Below are positions 1-10,805 of a stretch of 64,000 nucleotides of DNA, in pieces. How positions within the stretch are numbered: position 1 is the first letter of the stretch; each line of letters starts with the position of its first letter. Below the pieces are notes generated by a model. The model ran no database searches and had not been told where the DNA came from. It saw nothing but the letters and a program-made list of their open reading frames with translations. Both the position numbers and the translations under genes were made by a program. Origin of the DNA: Leptodactylus fallax (Eukaryota; Chordata; Amphibia; Anura; Leptodactylidae); contig CAMRHE010000205.1 in NCBI GenBank assembly GCA_947044405.1, positions 2,108,001 through 2,172,000 on the forward strand, written 5' to 3'.

Positions 1-54
1 GCACCTTGTCAACTGCACATTCATTGTCTTCCACTTGAATACCACCTCCTCACC

Positions 55-1484
55 CAGTGGTGAACCTAGCCTCTTTGCTGCCTGAGGCAGACTATCGAAA
101 GACGCCTTTGCGTTTACATGCTGTTAGCGTCACACACTGTTATTGTCATACAATAAACATACACAAACTTATGAAACAGTTTTTAAGAATTCTTCTTACT
201 GTATTACATCAGTATCAGATCAACAACACGGCATTAACAATGACAGTAACTTCACACATCTTCTGCTTGGTGGATGGACGAGCCCATGTGGCCCCCATTC
301 TCTATAATAGGAGCCCCGCAGATAGCTGAGGACTGGACTTCGGGTATCTTTGGCTCTCCCATTGAAGTGAATGAGTGCCACGCGGGTTCGTCCATCCACC
401 AAGTGACACACCTATATATATGGCTGCAGCCAGGCTGGATTCCCCCCCCAGTGGGGGGGAAAAACCCAATTCTCTGGCTCAGTGGGGGTCTCAGCAGACA
501 GACCCCCATCAATCAGGTATTTATCCTCTATCATTTAGGTAAATACAGGGCAGTAACATTTTGTGACTTACAGGTGACGTCTCTGACTAATCGTTCACAT
601 TTCCCTTCTCTTCCCTTTGGACCGCCATGACCACTTCTTCCAGCTGAGACTTGTCTCTGTAAAGTTTGCAACACAGACATCTTTGGCTCCTCACTTTTTT
701 CCAGGCATCCAACCCACATTGTCCTCACCTGCACACCCATCCTGCTTCTACCCCAATGATATAATATATGATATAACCCCCCATAATGAATAATACCCCC
801 AACTGCATCTTTATATTAATAATGTCTGTGTGTACCCTGTATAAATAGTGCCCCTTATTAATAATGCCCCAGGTGTTAACTAATTAAAAGGTTTTCCAGG
901 TCATTAATAAACTAATCAGTGGGGCTCAAAAACCCTGGACCCCCACTGATCAGCTGTTTGAATGAACCGTGGTATCTGTGTAAGTGCCGTGATCGCTTCT
1001 CTGTTTACATAGTGTCATTCATCTTATAGCGGCCATGTAATGTAACTACAGCCTCGTCCTATACACGAAAAGACTGTAATTACATCACACGGTCACTATA
1101 AACAGACAGCGTATAATATAAACAGGCGCCATAGCCCCCCATACAACTAATCAGAGGCGGGGTCCACTGATCTCTTATTGATAATCTGTCCTAAGGATAG
1201 AACATCAATAAAAATTAGCTGGAAAGACCCTTTAATAAAGCCCAAGTGCCACTTTTTTAATATGAGGCTGGGGAAGGTGCTCCGGTATCACCCAGCGCGT
1301 TTCAGTCCTGCTGCTCCAGTGTTTTCTTCCCCACAGCACTGTGATGTCCCATGTCAGCAACCTCAGCAGTCATGTGTGGTGGGGACTTCTGCCAGAAGAA
1401 AACACCAGAGCAGCAGAACCAGACTGCGGTGGGAGACATTGGAGCACAAGGGACAGGTAGGTGTTTTTTTTTAAATACAGTATT
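55..1484 (+). mobile_element. hAT-like composite repeat, first copy (partial)
   Basis: The sequence from 55 starts CAGTGGTGAACCTAGCC, which has the look of a hAT terminal repeat. No matching right end was found, so the outer limits are uncertain. From about 545 to 1252 it is clearly homologous to 47838-48520 plus 48757-48775, which lie inside the complete hAT-type element at 47720-49405. Shared blocks include GACCACTTCTTCCAG, CACATTGTCCTCACCTG and ATAGCGGCCATGTAATGTAA. The part before 545 is not shared with that second copy, so the two have different left ends. It contains the TTAA-type miniature element at 884-1235 and runs into a 31-bp minisatellite. No coding capacity is visible. Confidence 0.5.
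884..1235. mobile_element. TTAA-flanked miniature element (T2/Kolobok-like)
   Basis: The left end reads TTAAAAGGTTTTCCAGG and the right end, reverse complemented, TTAAAGGGTCTTTCCAGC. That gives inverted ends carrying the TTAAAGG signature known for T2/Kolobok-type MITEs of Xenopus. The interior carries the GATCAGCTGTTTGAA block seen again at 48151-48513. Related copies lie at 38758, 40945-41261 and, as a fragment, 22373. Assignment to T2/Kolobok is inference from the termini. Confidence 0.6.
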
Positions 1485-2140
1485 ACATGGTATTATGGCC
1501 CACAGCGGCCCCTGCACACAGTATTACATGGTATTATTCCCCGCAGCGGCCCCTGCACACGGTATTATGCCCCGCAGCGGCCCCTGAACACGGTATTATG
1601 CTCCATAGTGGCCCCTGCACACAGTATTATGCTCCATAGTGGCCCCTGCACACAGTATTATGATGCACAGTGGCCCCTGCACATGGTATTATGCTCCACA
1701 GTGGCCCCTGCAAATGGTATTATGCTCCATAATGGCCTCTTCACTCAGTATTATGCTCCATAGTGGCCTCTGCACTCGGTATTATGCTCCATAGTGGCCC
1801 CTGCACTCGGTATTATGCCCCATAGTGGCCCCTGCACACAGTATTTGTCCACAGAGGCCCCTGCACACAGTATTATGCTCCATAGTGGCCCTGCACACGA
1901 TATTTTGTCTCATAGTGGCCCCTGCACTCGGTATTATGCTCCATAGTGGCCCCTGCACACAGTATTATGCTCCATATTGGCCCCTGCACTCGGTATTATA
2001 CTCCATAGTGGCCCCTGCACTCAGTATTATACTCCATTGTGGCCCCTGCACACAGTATTATGCTCCATAGTGGCCCCTGCACTCGGTATTATACTCCATA
2101 GTGGCTCCTGCACACAGTATTCTGCTCCATAGTGACCCAC
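1485..2140. repeat. 31-bp minisatellite, about 21 units
   Basis: Head-to-tail units of about 31 bp hold the core GTATTATGCTCCATAGTGG followed by CCCCTGCACACA. Neighbouring units differ by a few substitutions, for instance ACTCGG in place of ACACAG before the next GTATT. Several 60-100-residue open frames across it are products of the periodicity, not genes. It ends next to a hairpin-element fragment. Confidence 0.95.
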
Positions 2141-2147
2141 CCATGAA

Positions 2148-2256
2148 CTATTATTTTACTCTGGGGTCTTTTCAGACCTCAGAGTATAATGATCGGAGAC
2201 CCAGGTGCTGACAAACATAAAAACCAGTGTTACTTCCCTGGCTCCGGTGTTCCTTT
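2148..2256. mobile_element. fragment of hairpin-ended miniature element (copy A)
   Basis: An imperfect palindrome at 2157-2188 joins TACTCTGGGGTCT to AGACCTCAGAGTATA. It is followed by GGAGACCCAGG and CTTCCCTGGCTCC. The same hairpin and downstream motifs occur in the fuller copies at 6803-7116 and 45026-45385. The fragment abuts the truncated Tc1 element, so it appears to have removed or replaced the Tc1 3' half. Confidence 0.6.
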
Positions 2257-2786
2257 CATCATAGGCCTTGTTGACACTTCTCCAAATGTAATGTTTATGG
2301 TTGTGGCCAAAAAGTTTGATTTTTGTCTCATCACTCCAAATTACCTTGTTCCAGAAGTTTAGAGGCTTGTCTCTGTGCTGTTTGGCGTATTGAAGGCGAG
2401 ATTCTTTGTGGCATTTGCGCAGTAATGGCTTTCTTCTGGTAACTCGACCATCCAGCCAATTTTTCTTCAAGTGCCTCCTTATTGTGCATCTTGAAACAGC
2501 CACACCGATAGTTTTGAGAGAGTCCTGTATTTCAGCTGATGTTATGTGTGGATTTTTCTTTGCATCCTGAACAATTTTCCAGGCAGTTGTGGCTGAAATT
2601 TTGGTGGGTCTACCTGACCGTGGTTTGGTTTTTACAGAGCCCCTGAGTTTCCATTTGTTAATCACAGTTTGAACACTGCTGACTGGCATTATCAATTCCT
2701 TGGATATCTTTTTGTATCCCTTTCCTGTTTTATACAGTACAGCTATCTTTTCCCGTAGATCCGTGGACAATTTTTGCTTTCCCCAT
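2257..2786 (-). pseudogene. Tc1 transposase, N-terminal fragment
   Basis: The open frame covers the paired helix-turn-helix DNA-binding region: KGYKKISKELIMPVSSVQTV, then the GRPTKIS hook and RRHLKKNWLDGRVTRRKPLL. It continues to the first catalytic Asp in VIWSDETKIKLFG and stops matching the family after WRSVNKAYDERNT. The last 30 or so residues of the open frame come from the neighbouring repeat. The likely start codon is the ATG at 2784-2786. A loss of about two bases just downstream puts that Met out of frame, leaving only a TTG at 2768-2770 in the open frame. Full-length Tc1 transposases have about 340 residues; about 170 remain. The second catalytic Asp and the Glu are absent. Confidence 0.9.
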
Positions 2787-3197
2787 GACTCACAATCCAG
2801 AAACGTCAGTGGCTGGAGGAAAGATGCAACAGTATGTCTGGATCACAGAAACTCACTCAGCTTTTATGCACACACACTGATTACAAGCAAACAGGCCACA
2901 GGTGAGGATGTTACCTTTAGTAGCCATTCAAAACCCTTTGTATCAACTTCTGGGCATGTTATCAGGCCAAAATCACCAGGGTATGTGAACTTTTGAACGG
3001 GGTCATTTTGATGTTTTTGGTTGTCATTATGATTTAAAAAGAGAAAACACAGAAGTTTGACATTAAATGGCTTCAACCAACCACTAACCATGAGTGGAGA
3101 AAAAGTTTTTGTGTTATCATTCATATTCTCTGAAAAAAAAGCCAAAAAAAAAAAACAAAAAAATCTGCCGGGGTATGTAAACTTTTTAGCACAACTG
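2257..3197 (-). mobile_element. truncated Tc1-type transposon (5' half)
   Basis: The right end at 3197 is followed by TA and, on the minus strand, begins CAGTTGTGCTAAAAAGTTTA, a terminal repeat common to vertebrate Tc1 elements. The interior holds a 5' untranslated region of about 410 bp and the N-terminal part of a transposase. The catalytic C-terminal half and the other terminal repeat are missing. Near 2257 the sequence switches to an unrelated hairpin-type miniature element, so this copy is dead. Confidence 0.9.
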
Positions 3198-3740
3198 TAC
3201 TTTTTACTGACAAAAGAATCCCGTTAGGCAAGAGTATAAATTTTACATAGCAACTGCTGTTCTAACAACAAACCGATTCTGCCTGCTCAAATCTGAAAAA
3301 TAAAACTCTGACACAGTGTGACAGGGTGTGGTTAATCAGAAGCGTCAAGTGTTAATCTTAAGTGTTTTTTTTTTTTTTACTGCACATATATACAGTATTG
3401 CAGCCTCCGTTAATGTAAAAAAAAAGAATCTCTGTAATTTGTGTTTTTTTTGTTGTGTTCAGTTCACCCAATATACAGTCTAGTCCGCCCAAATCTGAAA
3501 AAAACTCTGTTAAAGTGTTTTGTTTTTTTTTGTTCATCCAATATATAGTATATCTTGTACAAATCTGAAAAAAAAGCTCTTATTTTTTTTTTATTTTCTC
3601 TGCTCACCAAATACACAGTGCAATGGAATATTTTTAATCTGAAAAAAACAATATTGAAATAACTTGTGTTTTATTTTTGCTGTATATATATACAGTATTG
3701 CAGTTTGCACTAACCTAAAAAAACACCTGCTGAGAAATAT
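3198..3740. repeat. T/A-rich tandem-like repeat region
   Basis: Several diverged units of roughly 75-110 bp each carry a homopolymer T run, a phrase like TTCACCCAATATACAGT or TCATCCAATATATAGT, and then AATCTGAAAAAAA. The first part (3200-3300) resembles 51565-51700, sharing CTTTTTACTGACAAA, GGCAAGAGT and CTGCTGTTCTA. A further relative lies near 54690. No gene is visible. Confidence 0.55.
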
Positions 3741-4540
3741 ATTTCTTATAGTCAGAGCAGTCTTCCTCCTCTTTTTGATGAGCTGGATGAGAACAGTAAG
3801 CATTGTATGCAAACAGAGGAGGAAGACATGACTGGTGGTAGTGCAGGCAGTAGTGGCAGGGGGTGTGGTACTAATACTGGTAGTCATTCTGGCAGGGCAA
3901 CTAGGAAGAAATCTGCAGGTGGAAATTCTGAGGGTGTGCATGGCCAGGAGGTAGCTCTTCTCACTGAGCTACTGGGAATTCTGGACAATTTCCTGATCCT
4001 TGATTCTGGGCAGTTTCTTGTTCCAAGTAACCTTTCCTTGATAGCCTGATTACTTCCACCCTTGGACTTCCTATTTAAGCCAAGCCTCGCCACTTCCTCC
4101 TTGCCAGATTATTGTGCTTCCCAAACAATTGGGAAATTTATTGCAAAACAATAAATCCATGGTGATGTGCTAGATCTGCAAGCAGAAACTTAGTACGTAG
4201 AGATGTCGTTCCTACATTTGTTCCTGCATGGCCACGGCTAACATCAAAAGGCATCACTGTCTTATTTGGCAAAATCGACTTGGCAGTGGCAATGGCACTG
4301 GCAGGGGAAGTGAGCAAGGCTGTTCTACTTTTTCTCCCTTGTAGGCAGGCTACAGCTACACATGGTTGTCGATATCATCATCGTCACTAACTGTTTCTTC
4401 TTCTCCTCCTCCTCCTCTTCCATGCCAACGACAGTCATTCAGAAGTCATTGTGCATTGTGTGTCCAGTAAAAAGCAATATGCACTCTCTTATCTGGAGGT
4501 TGTGCAACTTAACTTGTGCCTGGCCAAGCTGCTGGTGGTG
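3741..4540. other. probable 5' part of hAT element; no supported gene
   Basis: A Ser/Gly/Thr-rich open frame (3807-4049) and a CTC/TCC-rich tract (4397-4421) lie upstream of recognisable hAT transposase sequence. They may be remains of its N-terminal region. The open frame shows no zinc-finger signature that I can identify, so I do not call it a gene. Confidence 0.3.
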
Positions 4541-4801
4541 CAGTTGTTGCTGATGGCATGCGCTCAACCTCGATTGAAGATACTTAGCTTTCATTATTTC
4601 TCTAGGAAAGCTGTCCCTGCTTTATATTGCCTCGTGTTGAAGAATGTTGGGCCTTTCCTTGGATATGCCAGTCTGGGGAAGGGTGCATGCCACCACTGAC
4701 ACATGTAGCAGTAATTATGGACAAGGACAATATATAGCTTTCACAGTCCACTGAGTCAATGTTTTGAATGGCAGTGGCCCAGTTTGCAATGGGAAATGTA
4801 T

Positions 4802-5453
4802 TGTAAGGGAATTGCTAGTTGTGCAATTCCCTAGTACTGCTGCTGGAACAATGGAAGAAGGGGAAGACAGACAGTGAGTCCTAAGCTCGCCCCAGCCCCT
4901 GTCCCTACCTAATTGCCACACTGTCCTAATGACAGGAGCAACTGGACGGCAAAACCCTTCCTAGAAATAAGTGGCACACAGAACAAGACAAGTCAACACA
5001 GAAGAGAAGTAAGCAAGCCAAGGGTCAAAGCCAGAGAGACAAAGCAGTACAAAATCGTAATCCAAAAGAAAAGCCAAATATCAGAAGTCAGAATACAATA
5101 ATAACAGAAACAGGAGCTAGCAGGCACAAGTCTCAGGACACAATAACAATAGCCAGAGACCATGTGTGAGCTGATGACCTATTTATAGGAAGTCCAGAAT
5201 TAGTCCCAGGCTTGATTGGTAGATAGGCTGTCAATCACACAGGCAAGGCTAAGATTAACTGTTAGTGGAGCGGAGAGAAACAAAGGTGCAGGAGACGGGT
5301 GTGGTTGAAATTCAATTACAGACAAGAGGTAATAGGACAGTGTTCAGATGGAGCAACAAGAACCTATGCAAGGAATCAAACTGAACACACCTCCTGCACC
5401 ACAGCGTGCGAGCGGAGGGTAGTGCAGAGACCCGAACAGGCAGAGACGTTACA
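4802..5453 (-). mobile_element. solo LTR, antisense, in hAT transposase remains
   Basis: The segment begins TGTAAGGG and ends CGTTACA on the plus strand, so the termini are TGTAA/TTACA, an LTR hallmark. Five-base flanks TGTAT (4797-4801) and TTTAT (5454-5458) look like a slightly decayed target duplication. On the minus strand a CCAAT-type box (5215-5219) and a TATA-like CCTATAAATAGG (5178-5189) sit at promoter spacing. No internal retroelement genes adjoin it, as expected for a solo LTR left by recombination. Assignment to Ty3/gypsy is inference from length and termini. Confidence 0.7.
5178..5219 (-). promoter_or_regulatory. CCAAT and TATA-like boxes of the antisense LTR
   Basis: On the minus strand CCAAT (5219 to 5215) is followed about 25 bp later by CCTATAAATAGG (5189 to 5178). 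The order and spacing fit a polymerase II core promoter inside the LTR. Activity is unknown. Confidence 0.45.
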
Positions 5454-5684
5454 TTTATCTTGTTCAGGCTCAAGCGTAATGGGCGAATGGGTGTTTAGTG
5501 CTGCCGATGGCATTGTAACTAAATGCATGTAACTGTCCACCGTCAAAATGAATCAGGCATGGATCAGTGAGGATTATCATACACCTCTGGCTAATGCCTC
5601 CGAATAGTAGGGTCACCGTCTCCCTTTATTATCATGTTCCATTTACTGTACTGCTTCTGATGCTGCCTGCTACTCTTAAACAGC

Positions 5685-6190
5685 TGCCACCACTGAGCCA
5701 GACGTGTCCTGCAGCCCCATCCATCATATTATGCCCTACTGCACTGCCATACATGTTGCCAAAGCTACCACACTACCACCGCTTAGCCAGACATGTCCTG
5801 CGCCCCATCATACTATGTCCTTCCGCACTGTCACACGTTACCACAGCTAGCACCACTGCCACCACTCAGCCAGACTTGTTTTGTGGCCGATCATCATATT
5901 ATACCAGACTGCACTGCCACAGATGTTGCCACAGCTACCACCACTGCCATCACTCAGCCAGACATGTCCTGCAGCTTGAGCCATCATATTATACCCTGCT
6001 CCACTGCCACACATGTTGCCACAGCTGCCTACCACCACTCAGCCCGACGTGTCCTGTGCCCCAATGCATCATATTATTCCAGGCCACACTGCCACACATG
6101 TTGCTACAGCTACCATCACTGCCACCACTCAGCCAGACATGTCCTGTGACCTGACCCATCATATTATGCCCTGCTGCACTGCCATACAGT
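5685..6190. repeat. 87-bp minisatellite, about 6 units
   Basis: Units of 84-90 bp share CACTCAGCCAGACATGTCCTG, CATCATATTATGCCCTG and CACTGCCACACATGTTGCC with small changes. It follows directly on the hAT transposase remains and may belong to that element's 3' region. Single or partial relatives occur at 34810-34890 (reverse) and 54745-54895. Apparent 110-195-residue proteins here (Thr/Ala/His/Cys-rich) are repeat artefacts. Confidence 0.9.
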
Positions 6191-6802
6191 CTAGTTTTAG
6201 GATGCCATGCCACTTTTGCAGAGCCCCTGAAATGGCAGTAAGGTGGAATCCCCTGGAATGTGACCCCAATTTTAAAACAGCACACCTCAATAAATGTATC
6301 CAGCTGATGGAGAAAAGTAAAAATTGCATTTTTTTTTTTTTTTGAGAAATTCTTCATTTTAATGCACCAATATTGTGTCCCGGTTGTGTCAGACACAACG
6401 CTTCAAAAGCTGTTGTTCCCGGGACAACCTGCTTAACAGTTTTTGGCATGTATGTCTCGCAGAAGTATGGCTGACACAAGCAAGCGCATTTATTTCTAGA
6501 AGATAAGGTAATGCAACACTCAAGAGTTAAAAATGCTTGTTATGCCCCTTGATAAATTCCTTAAGGAGTGTAGTTTACAAAATGTCACTTTTTGGGAAAT
6601 TCTACTTTACTGGCACCTTTGAGGCTCTGCAAAAGCGACATGGCATCCAAAAACCGATCCCTCTTAGTCTACACCTCACAAGTCAAAAAGTGCAGCACTT
6701 CTTCCCTTCTGATCCTTCCCCAAACTGTAGTGTAATGAAACCGAACAATTTGGTATTTGTTTTGGACGAACTAAAATGGTTGCCATTACATGCACTGCGG
6801 TA
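6191..6802. repeat. dispersed-repeat remnant (GGAGTGTAGTTTACAAAATG type)
   Basis: The block 6530-6720 contains GTGTAGTTTACAAAATG, GGCACCTTTGAGGCTCTGC and CGACATGGCATCC. From memory this phrase pattern recurs very often in anuran genomes, as part of large non-autonomous repeats. The 16-bp T run at 6329-6344 is a simple repeat. No gene is visible. Confidence 0.4.
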
Positions 6803-7116
6803 AATTATTATACTAGATATAATAGGTGGAGGCCCAGGGGAGGGGTATTTGGCGCTCTCCTGATAACATCATGTGCCCAGGGTCACTGCTGAGGCTTGTA
6901 ATTGGGCAGCAGTGAAGCGCCATGACGTCACAAGCCTCAGCGGCGACCTTAGGCATATGACGTCACATAAGAGACTAAGAGAGAGAGCTGAACGCTGCAA
7001 GGAGGCCCAAAAGAGGTGAGGGAAGGGGAGTATAAATGTTTATTTTTTTTACACCTCCCCTGGTCCTCCCCCTATTATACTCTGGGGTCTGAAGAGATCC
7101 TAGAGTATAGTAATTT
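6803..7116. mobile_element. hairpin-ended miniature element (copy B)
   Basis: About 310 bp. The left side holds ATAATAGGTGGAGGCCCAGG and the right side the palindrome ATACTCTGGGGTCT-GAAG-AGATCCTAGAGTATA. The interior is GC-rich with TGACGTCA-type motifs (near 6924 and 6958) and TATAAATGTTTATTTTTT. Copy C at 45026-45385 shares the hairpin, CCCAGGGGAGG and GTATAAATGTTT, and copy A at 2148 the hairpin. The superfamily is not identified. Confidence 0.6.
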
Positions 7117-7791
7117 CACTTCTAGTTCATACCAAACAAATTAGTCCATCTCTAGTTTTGACCATGTTTCTTCATCTCATGTTCCTTAAGTTCTTCTCAA
7201 TAGAAGCATGGCTGCTCTAACTAGGGGCCAGTATTTTGATCCCAGAGATGCTTTCCAGAAAGAAATGCACAGCAGATGGTACAAAATGAAAACTGAAATT
7301 TTCCATGATATATGCTATTTCTCTTTTTGTGCAGACATTTATATACTCTATGCGATTAGCAGTGAAAGAGTAAACATTGCAGACACAGCTAGATGCTTCT
7401 TACAGGGGAAGATGGCTTCTTCTCTCTAATGGACTGTGAATGGACGGCCATCCTATCCCTCCCACTGATGTTCTCTGCCAGCCCCAATTATCTCCCCAGC
7501 AGTGCTGTCTATGGGAGCAGAGAGGCTGAATAATGGAGGGTAATCATTTATAGAATGTAAAACACCACAGCGACCCCGCTCATACACACTTCCCCCTTTA
7601 CTTTCAACAGAACAAATCTTATTATATATATTTATCATTGCAGGACGCTAAGAACTTCAAGACATTCTGAGAAAAGACTGGACAAAAACATTTCCAGGAG
7701 CAAGAACTAAAAACACAAACATATACAATATATCATATATGTTCCAGTGTATTATAAAAACCATATACAGGCCAATATTTTTTATGTAGTA

Positions 7792-7838
<47 letters not shown>

Positions 7839-8560
7839 TGAAGAATAGTCAGTGGGAAACAGAGATAGAGCTGTGGCTACAGTAGTTCTCATATAAGAAA
7901 TCTTGGCCTAACAGATGCCCATAAAGGACAACTACTAGCGTTAGCTAACCCATAGGGGTTATTGACTGATAGAGGACCTGTCATAGTTGTCTTTTTGGGA
8001 TAACATTGGAGTTAAAGAGGCTACCTCCTTCTTTAATGCATATTTTGGAGGCTTACAAAAAATATGTCTTTAATCAGCTGTACAGCAGGCCACATGGGCC
8101 GCAGATAGTGACTGTATTACAACTATGGCTCACTGTAGTGTAGCATGATGTGACATTTACCCTCAGATTTAACCTTCTACTCTTGCTCTGCAGTTGCTGT
8201 AAAGCTGAGTAAATACTACAAGCTTCCCAATATACACTGCTGCTAAGAGCCAGTGTCATTCCTCTGGACAAATATTGGCGCAATCGAATTACTTGACCTT
8301 AAAATCACTTAAGATCCTTCATAGTTCCTATTCATGTGGATTTGTTTCCATTTCTGAGCTCAGCCACTGTGTGAACATCTCTCTTGATTTATTCTCTCAT
8401 TACCTTTGTGGAAAGTTTGGTCATATCATAATTACCAAAATGTCCATGTCTACAAGAGAGACTGTGGGGTCACGTAAAGAAAGATGAATCATAGGCTCAG
8501 TAATATAATAGATATAATGGATATAAAGAGCCATAAAACTCAATAATTATATAGTACATG
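7117..8560. other. no gene; AT-rich with TA microsatellite
   Basis: I see no coding signal. A perfect (TA)n run occupies about 7796-7834. The remainder looks like unique or strongly decayed sequence. Confidence 0.6.
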
Positions 8561-8609
8561 ATGTTTAATAGGAATGCTCAAAAATATTTGGAAGTGACAT
8601 TAGGTGTCA

Positions 8610-8835
8610 AAAGTGTCAAAACTAATAAGGGTATAATGGCTCACAGAGATAGCACAGGCAGTGATTTTACTGTAGAGAAAATGCACACAATGATGTCACA
8701 GTACAGACATAATGGACACAATGATATCACAACACAGGGATAATGCACACAGTGATGTCACAGTACAGATATAATGGACACAGTGATATTATAGTACAGG
8801 GATAATGCACACAGCGACACACAATGGGCAGAGTA
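8610..8835. repeat. 32/33-bp minisatellite, about 5 units
   Basis: Units such as CACAGTACAGATATAATGG then ACACAGTGATGT repeat with variation. A reverse-orientation relative lies at 23110-23245 (GTGATGTCACTG, CATTATTCC). The unit shares the CACAGTA..ATAATG..CACAGTG layout with the 31-bp arrays elsewhere in the window. Confidence 0.8.
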
Positions 8836-9304
8836 TGTCTATCCTTCTTTGAAAAACACTTCAGCCTATTCCAGTTGTATAAAGGATCAGTGATAGTTTC
8901 ACCTATGTTTAGAATAATAGTGTTTTTTTGTCTGGGATGGCAAATTTTAGCTCTGGCGATAAAGTATACTAAGTAGTGGCCTATCCTTAAATTATTTACC
9001 TCTATCTGACTATACCATACTTTATGGTATATGGAACAACCTGGGACCCCCCTTATTATATATTACATCACATGCAGGCTAGGGCTATGGCCAATCATTC
9101 ATACAGACATACACTCACTGTCAGTCAGAGACAGGGGTGCGCTACTACTATAGCTCCAATATAACCATACCTCACAACTTTCAAAGGATTGAGGTAAAAC
9201 ATACAGTATGTGGTGCACTATGCACGCCACAGAGAATGTATGTATAGTAAGATTCACCTCCAGTTCTGCCCACTTCCATTTTGGCTCCTCCCATATTACT
9301 TTGT

Positions 9305-9460
9305 GCCCCTACACATTATAAGTACCCTATAGTGGCTCTGACACAGTATACCTCTATCTTATAATGCCCCTCTCCAGTTGCTCTCACAGTACAATGTCCC
9401 CCTCTAGTTACCCTGACAGTATAATGTCCTCCTACAGTTGCCCTCAGATTATAATGTCCC
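9305..9460. repeat. 30-bp minisatellite, left part
   Basis: Diverged units with ACAGTATAATGTCC and CTCCAGTTGCCCTC. The array continues at 10050-10265 after a 589-bp inserted element. A hAT-like terminus CAGGGGTGCGCTACTACTAT lies at 9132, some 170 bp upstream. Confidence 0.8.
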
Positions 9461-10049
9461 TGTGATGAAAGAAGCCCACTTGTGTATATAGCAGTACTGA
9501 ATTATATTATTTATCATTAGTGAATATAGTGTTTATGCATGCATCATCAGTATGTTACATAGATGTGTGTATAGGCGTGAGACTATTAAGTTCCTGCAGC
9601 ACAAGACCAATTGTTCACACCTGTACCTCATCTACGTTCGGGGTTTCCGTCCCTGAATCTGCTTACAAAATGCAGAGAGAAAAGTCCTGCACGCATTTTT
9701 CTGCCGGGGTCCACGGGTAACCCGAACACAGGTGTGAACCTAGGGTAAGCCAGGTTTATTGTTTTATGACTAGTTGTCTCTAACAAAACCTAGTCACTGT
9801 CTGGTCACATCTTCCCCTCTCATGTGACTGACTGGATTTCATTACAAATAGTCGTAAAGCAATAAACCTGGCTTAGACAAATATCTGGTCTTGTGCTGCA
9901 GGAAGTTAATAGTCTCACTCCTATACACACATACCAATGTAATATACTGATGACACATACATAAACAGTATATTCACTAATGATAGAGTATATACATGAA
10001 CAATATAATTCAGTAATGATATATACACAAGTAGGCTACTTTCATCACA
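9461..10049. mobile_element. foldback element with nested hairpins
   Basis: The outer inverted repeats are about 150 bp long: TGTGATGAAAGAAGCCCACT at 9461 and, on the minus strand, TGTGATGAAAGTAGCCTACT at 10049. Both arms end inside at TTCCTGCAGCACAAGACC. GTCCC flanks both sides (9456-9460 and 10050-10054), a probable 5-bp target duplication in the minisatellite. The loop between the arms contains two further inverted repeats: TTCACACCTGT/ACAGGTGTGAA (about 9614-9741) and TAAGCCAGGTTTATTG/CAATAAACCTGGCTTA (about 9747-9876). There is no coding sequence. The superfamily is undetermined. Confidence 0.85.
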
Positions 10050-10265
10050 GTCCCCCTTCAGTTGCCTTCACAGTATAATGTCCTCCTCCTGATACTCTCT
10101 CAGTGTAATGTCTGCCTCCAGTTGCCTTCACAGTGTAATGTCCCCCTCCTACAGCCCCAACAATATAATGTCCCTTTCCTGGTGCCCCCATGTATATATA
10201 CCGTCCACTTCTGGTGCCCCCACAGTATATATACTGTCTGCTCCTGGTACTCCAACAGTACAATG
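10050..10265. repeat. 30-bp minisatellite, right part
   Basis: Continuation of the 9305-9460 array, with units such as TTCACAGTATAATGTCC and later CCCCCACAGTATATATACTG. The frames across it (for example 10045-10263 on the minus strand) are periodic artefacts. Confidence 0.8.
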
Positions 10266-10551
10266 GATCTAAAAAAAGCTGGAGACTTCAGGGAGCAGCA
10301 GACACCATGTAAGTCACTTCACTACTTTGCGTCTACTACTCTCAAGACACCAGGAGCAAGAGGCAGGGGCCACATGGTGAAGCAGGGAGCTGACCCTAGT
10401 GCTGGTTTTTAATATAATGTGTGTGTGGCTAAATCTAACTATCTTCAAACCAGAACAACTCTTCTGCCATAAGTATGAGAACTCTGTAGCCCTACACTTT
10501 GTTTTATAAGAGAATGGAGGCCATAAGTCCTTTGAGTACCATAAGCTCAAG

Positions 10552-10797
10552 CATAGGAGGACACAGACAGCTGAAAGCCCCTGTACAAGGACAGTTATGT
10601 GCCCCTTGTTTTCTAATATCTCAGCAGAAAAGCCCCCTCCTTATGTCTGTATAATAATCCATCATAATAGTAAAATTCATTAGCTTAGACATTTACCTGC
10701 AAACAACAGTAGAAAGCTGTTTAGGTGACAGGGCCCCCCTGACCTACTGAGCCCCTGTGCAGCTTCACAGGTTGAACCAATGGTATGTCCTCCCCTG
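10552..10797 (-). mobile_element. hAT miniature element, 8-bp duplication AGCTCAAG
   Basis: A 246-bp non-coding element flanked by perfect direct repeats AGCTCAAG at 10544-10551 and 10798-10805, the 8-bp duplication typical of hAT. On the minus strand it starts CAGGGGAGGACATACCATTG. The other end reads GACACAGACAGCTG on the plus strand. It is homologous, in inverse orientation, to 50181-50439 (shared GGTAAATGTCTAAG, CTGCACAGGGGC). Confidence 0.85.
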
Positions 10798-10805
10798 AGC
10801 TCAAG

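Larger units (their letters stand above)
4553..5607 (+). pseudogene. hAT transposase remains, split by an LTR
   Basis: Three segments resemble a hAT transposase. Segment 1 (about 4553-4699) encodes HYFSRKAVPALYCLVLKNVG. Segment 2 (4683-4800, another frame, one stop) encodes TTDTCSSNYGQGQYIAFTVH, which matches the hAT region around the first catalytic Asp. Segment 3 (5458-5607) encodes GEWVFSAADGIVTKCM, a stop, then KMNQAWISEDYHTPLA; this is the C-terminal hATC dimerisation domain. An antisense solo LTR lies between segments 2 and 3. Several hundred residues that normally separate these domains are gone. Removing the LTR would not restore them, so the deletion is independent of the LTR. The gene is certainly dead. 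Confidence 0.75.

Noticed and set aside
1461..2070. 81-100-codon frames with repeated tyrosine and histidine phrases
   Set aside because: Translation of the 31-bp minisatellite.
1485..2140. CRISPR-like array (about 30-bp repeats)
   Set aside because: The units are contiguous with no unique spacers, and the context is a vertebrate nuclear genome.
3807..4049. Ser/Gly/Thr-rich 80-codon frame as a host exon
   Set aside because: No splice context or domain, and it lies among hAT element remains. Left unassigned.
5567..6154. A 195-codon open frame rich in Thr, Ala, His, Cys
   Set aside because: It lies in an 87-bp tandem array. The same peptide phrases appear in several frames, so it is a repeat artefact.
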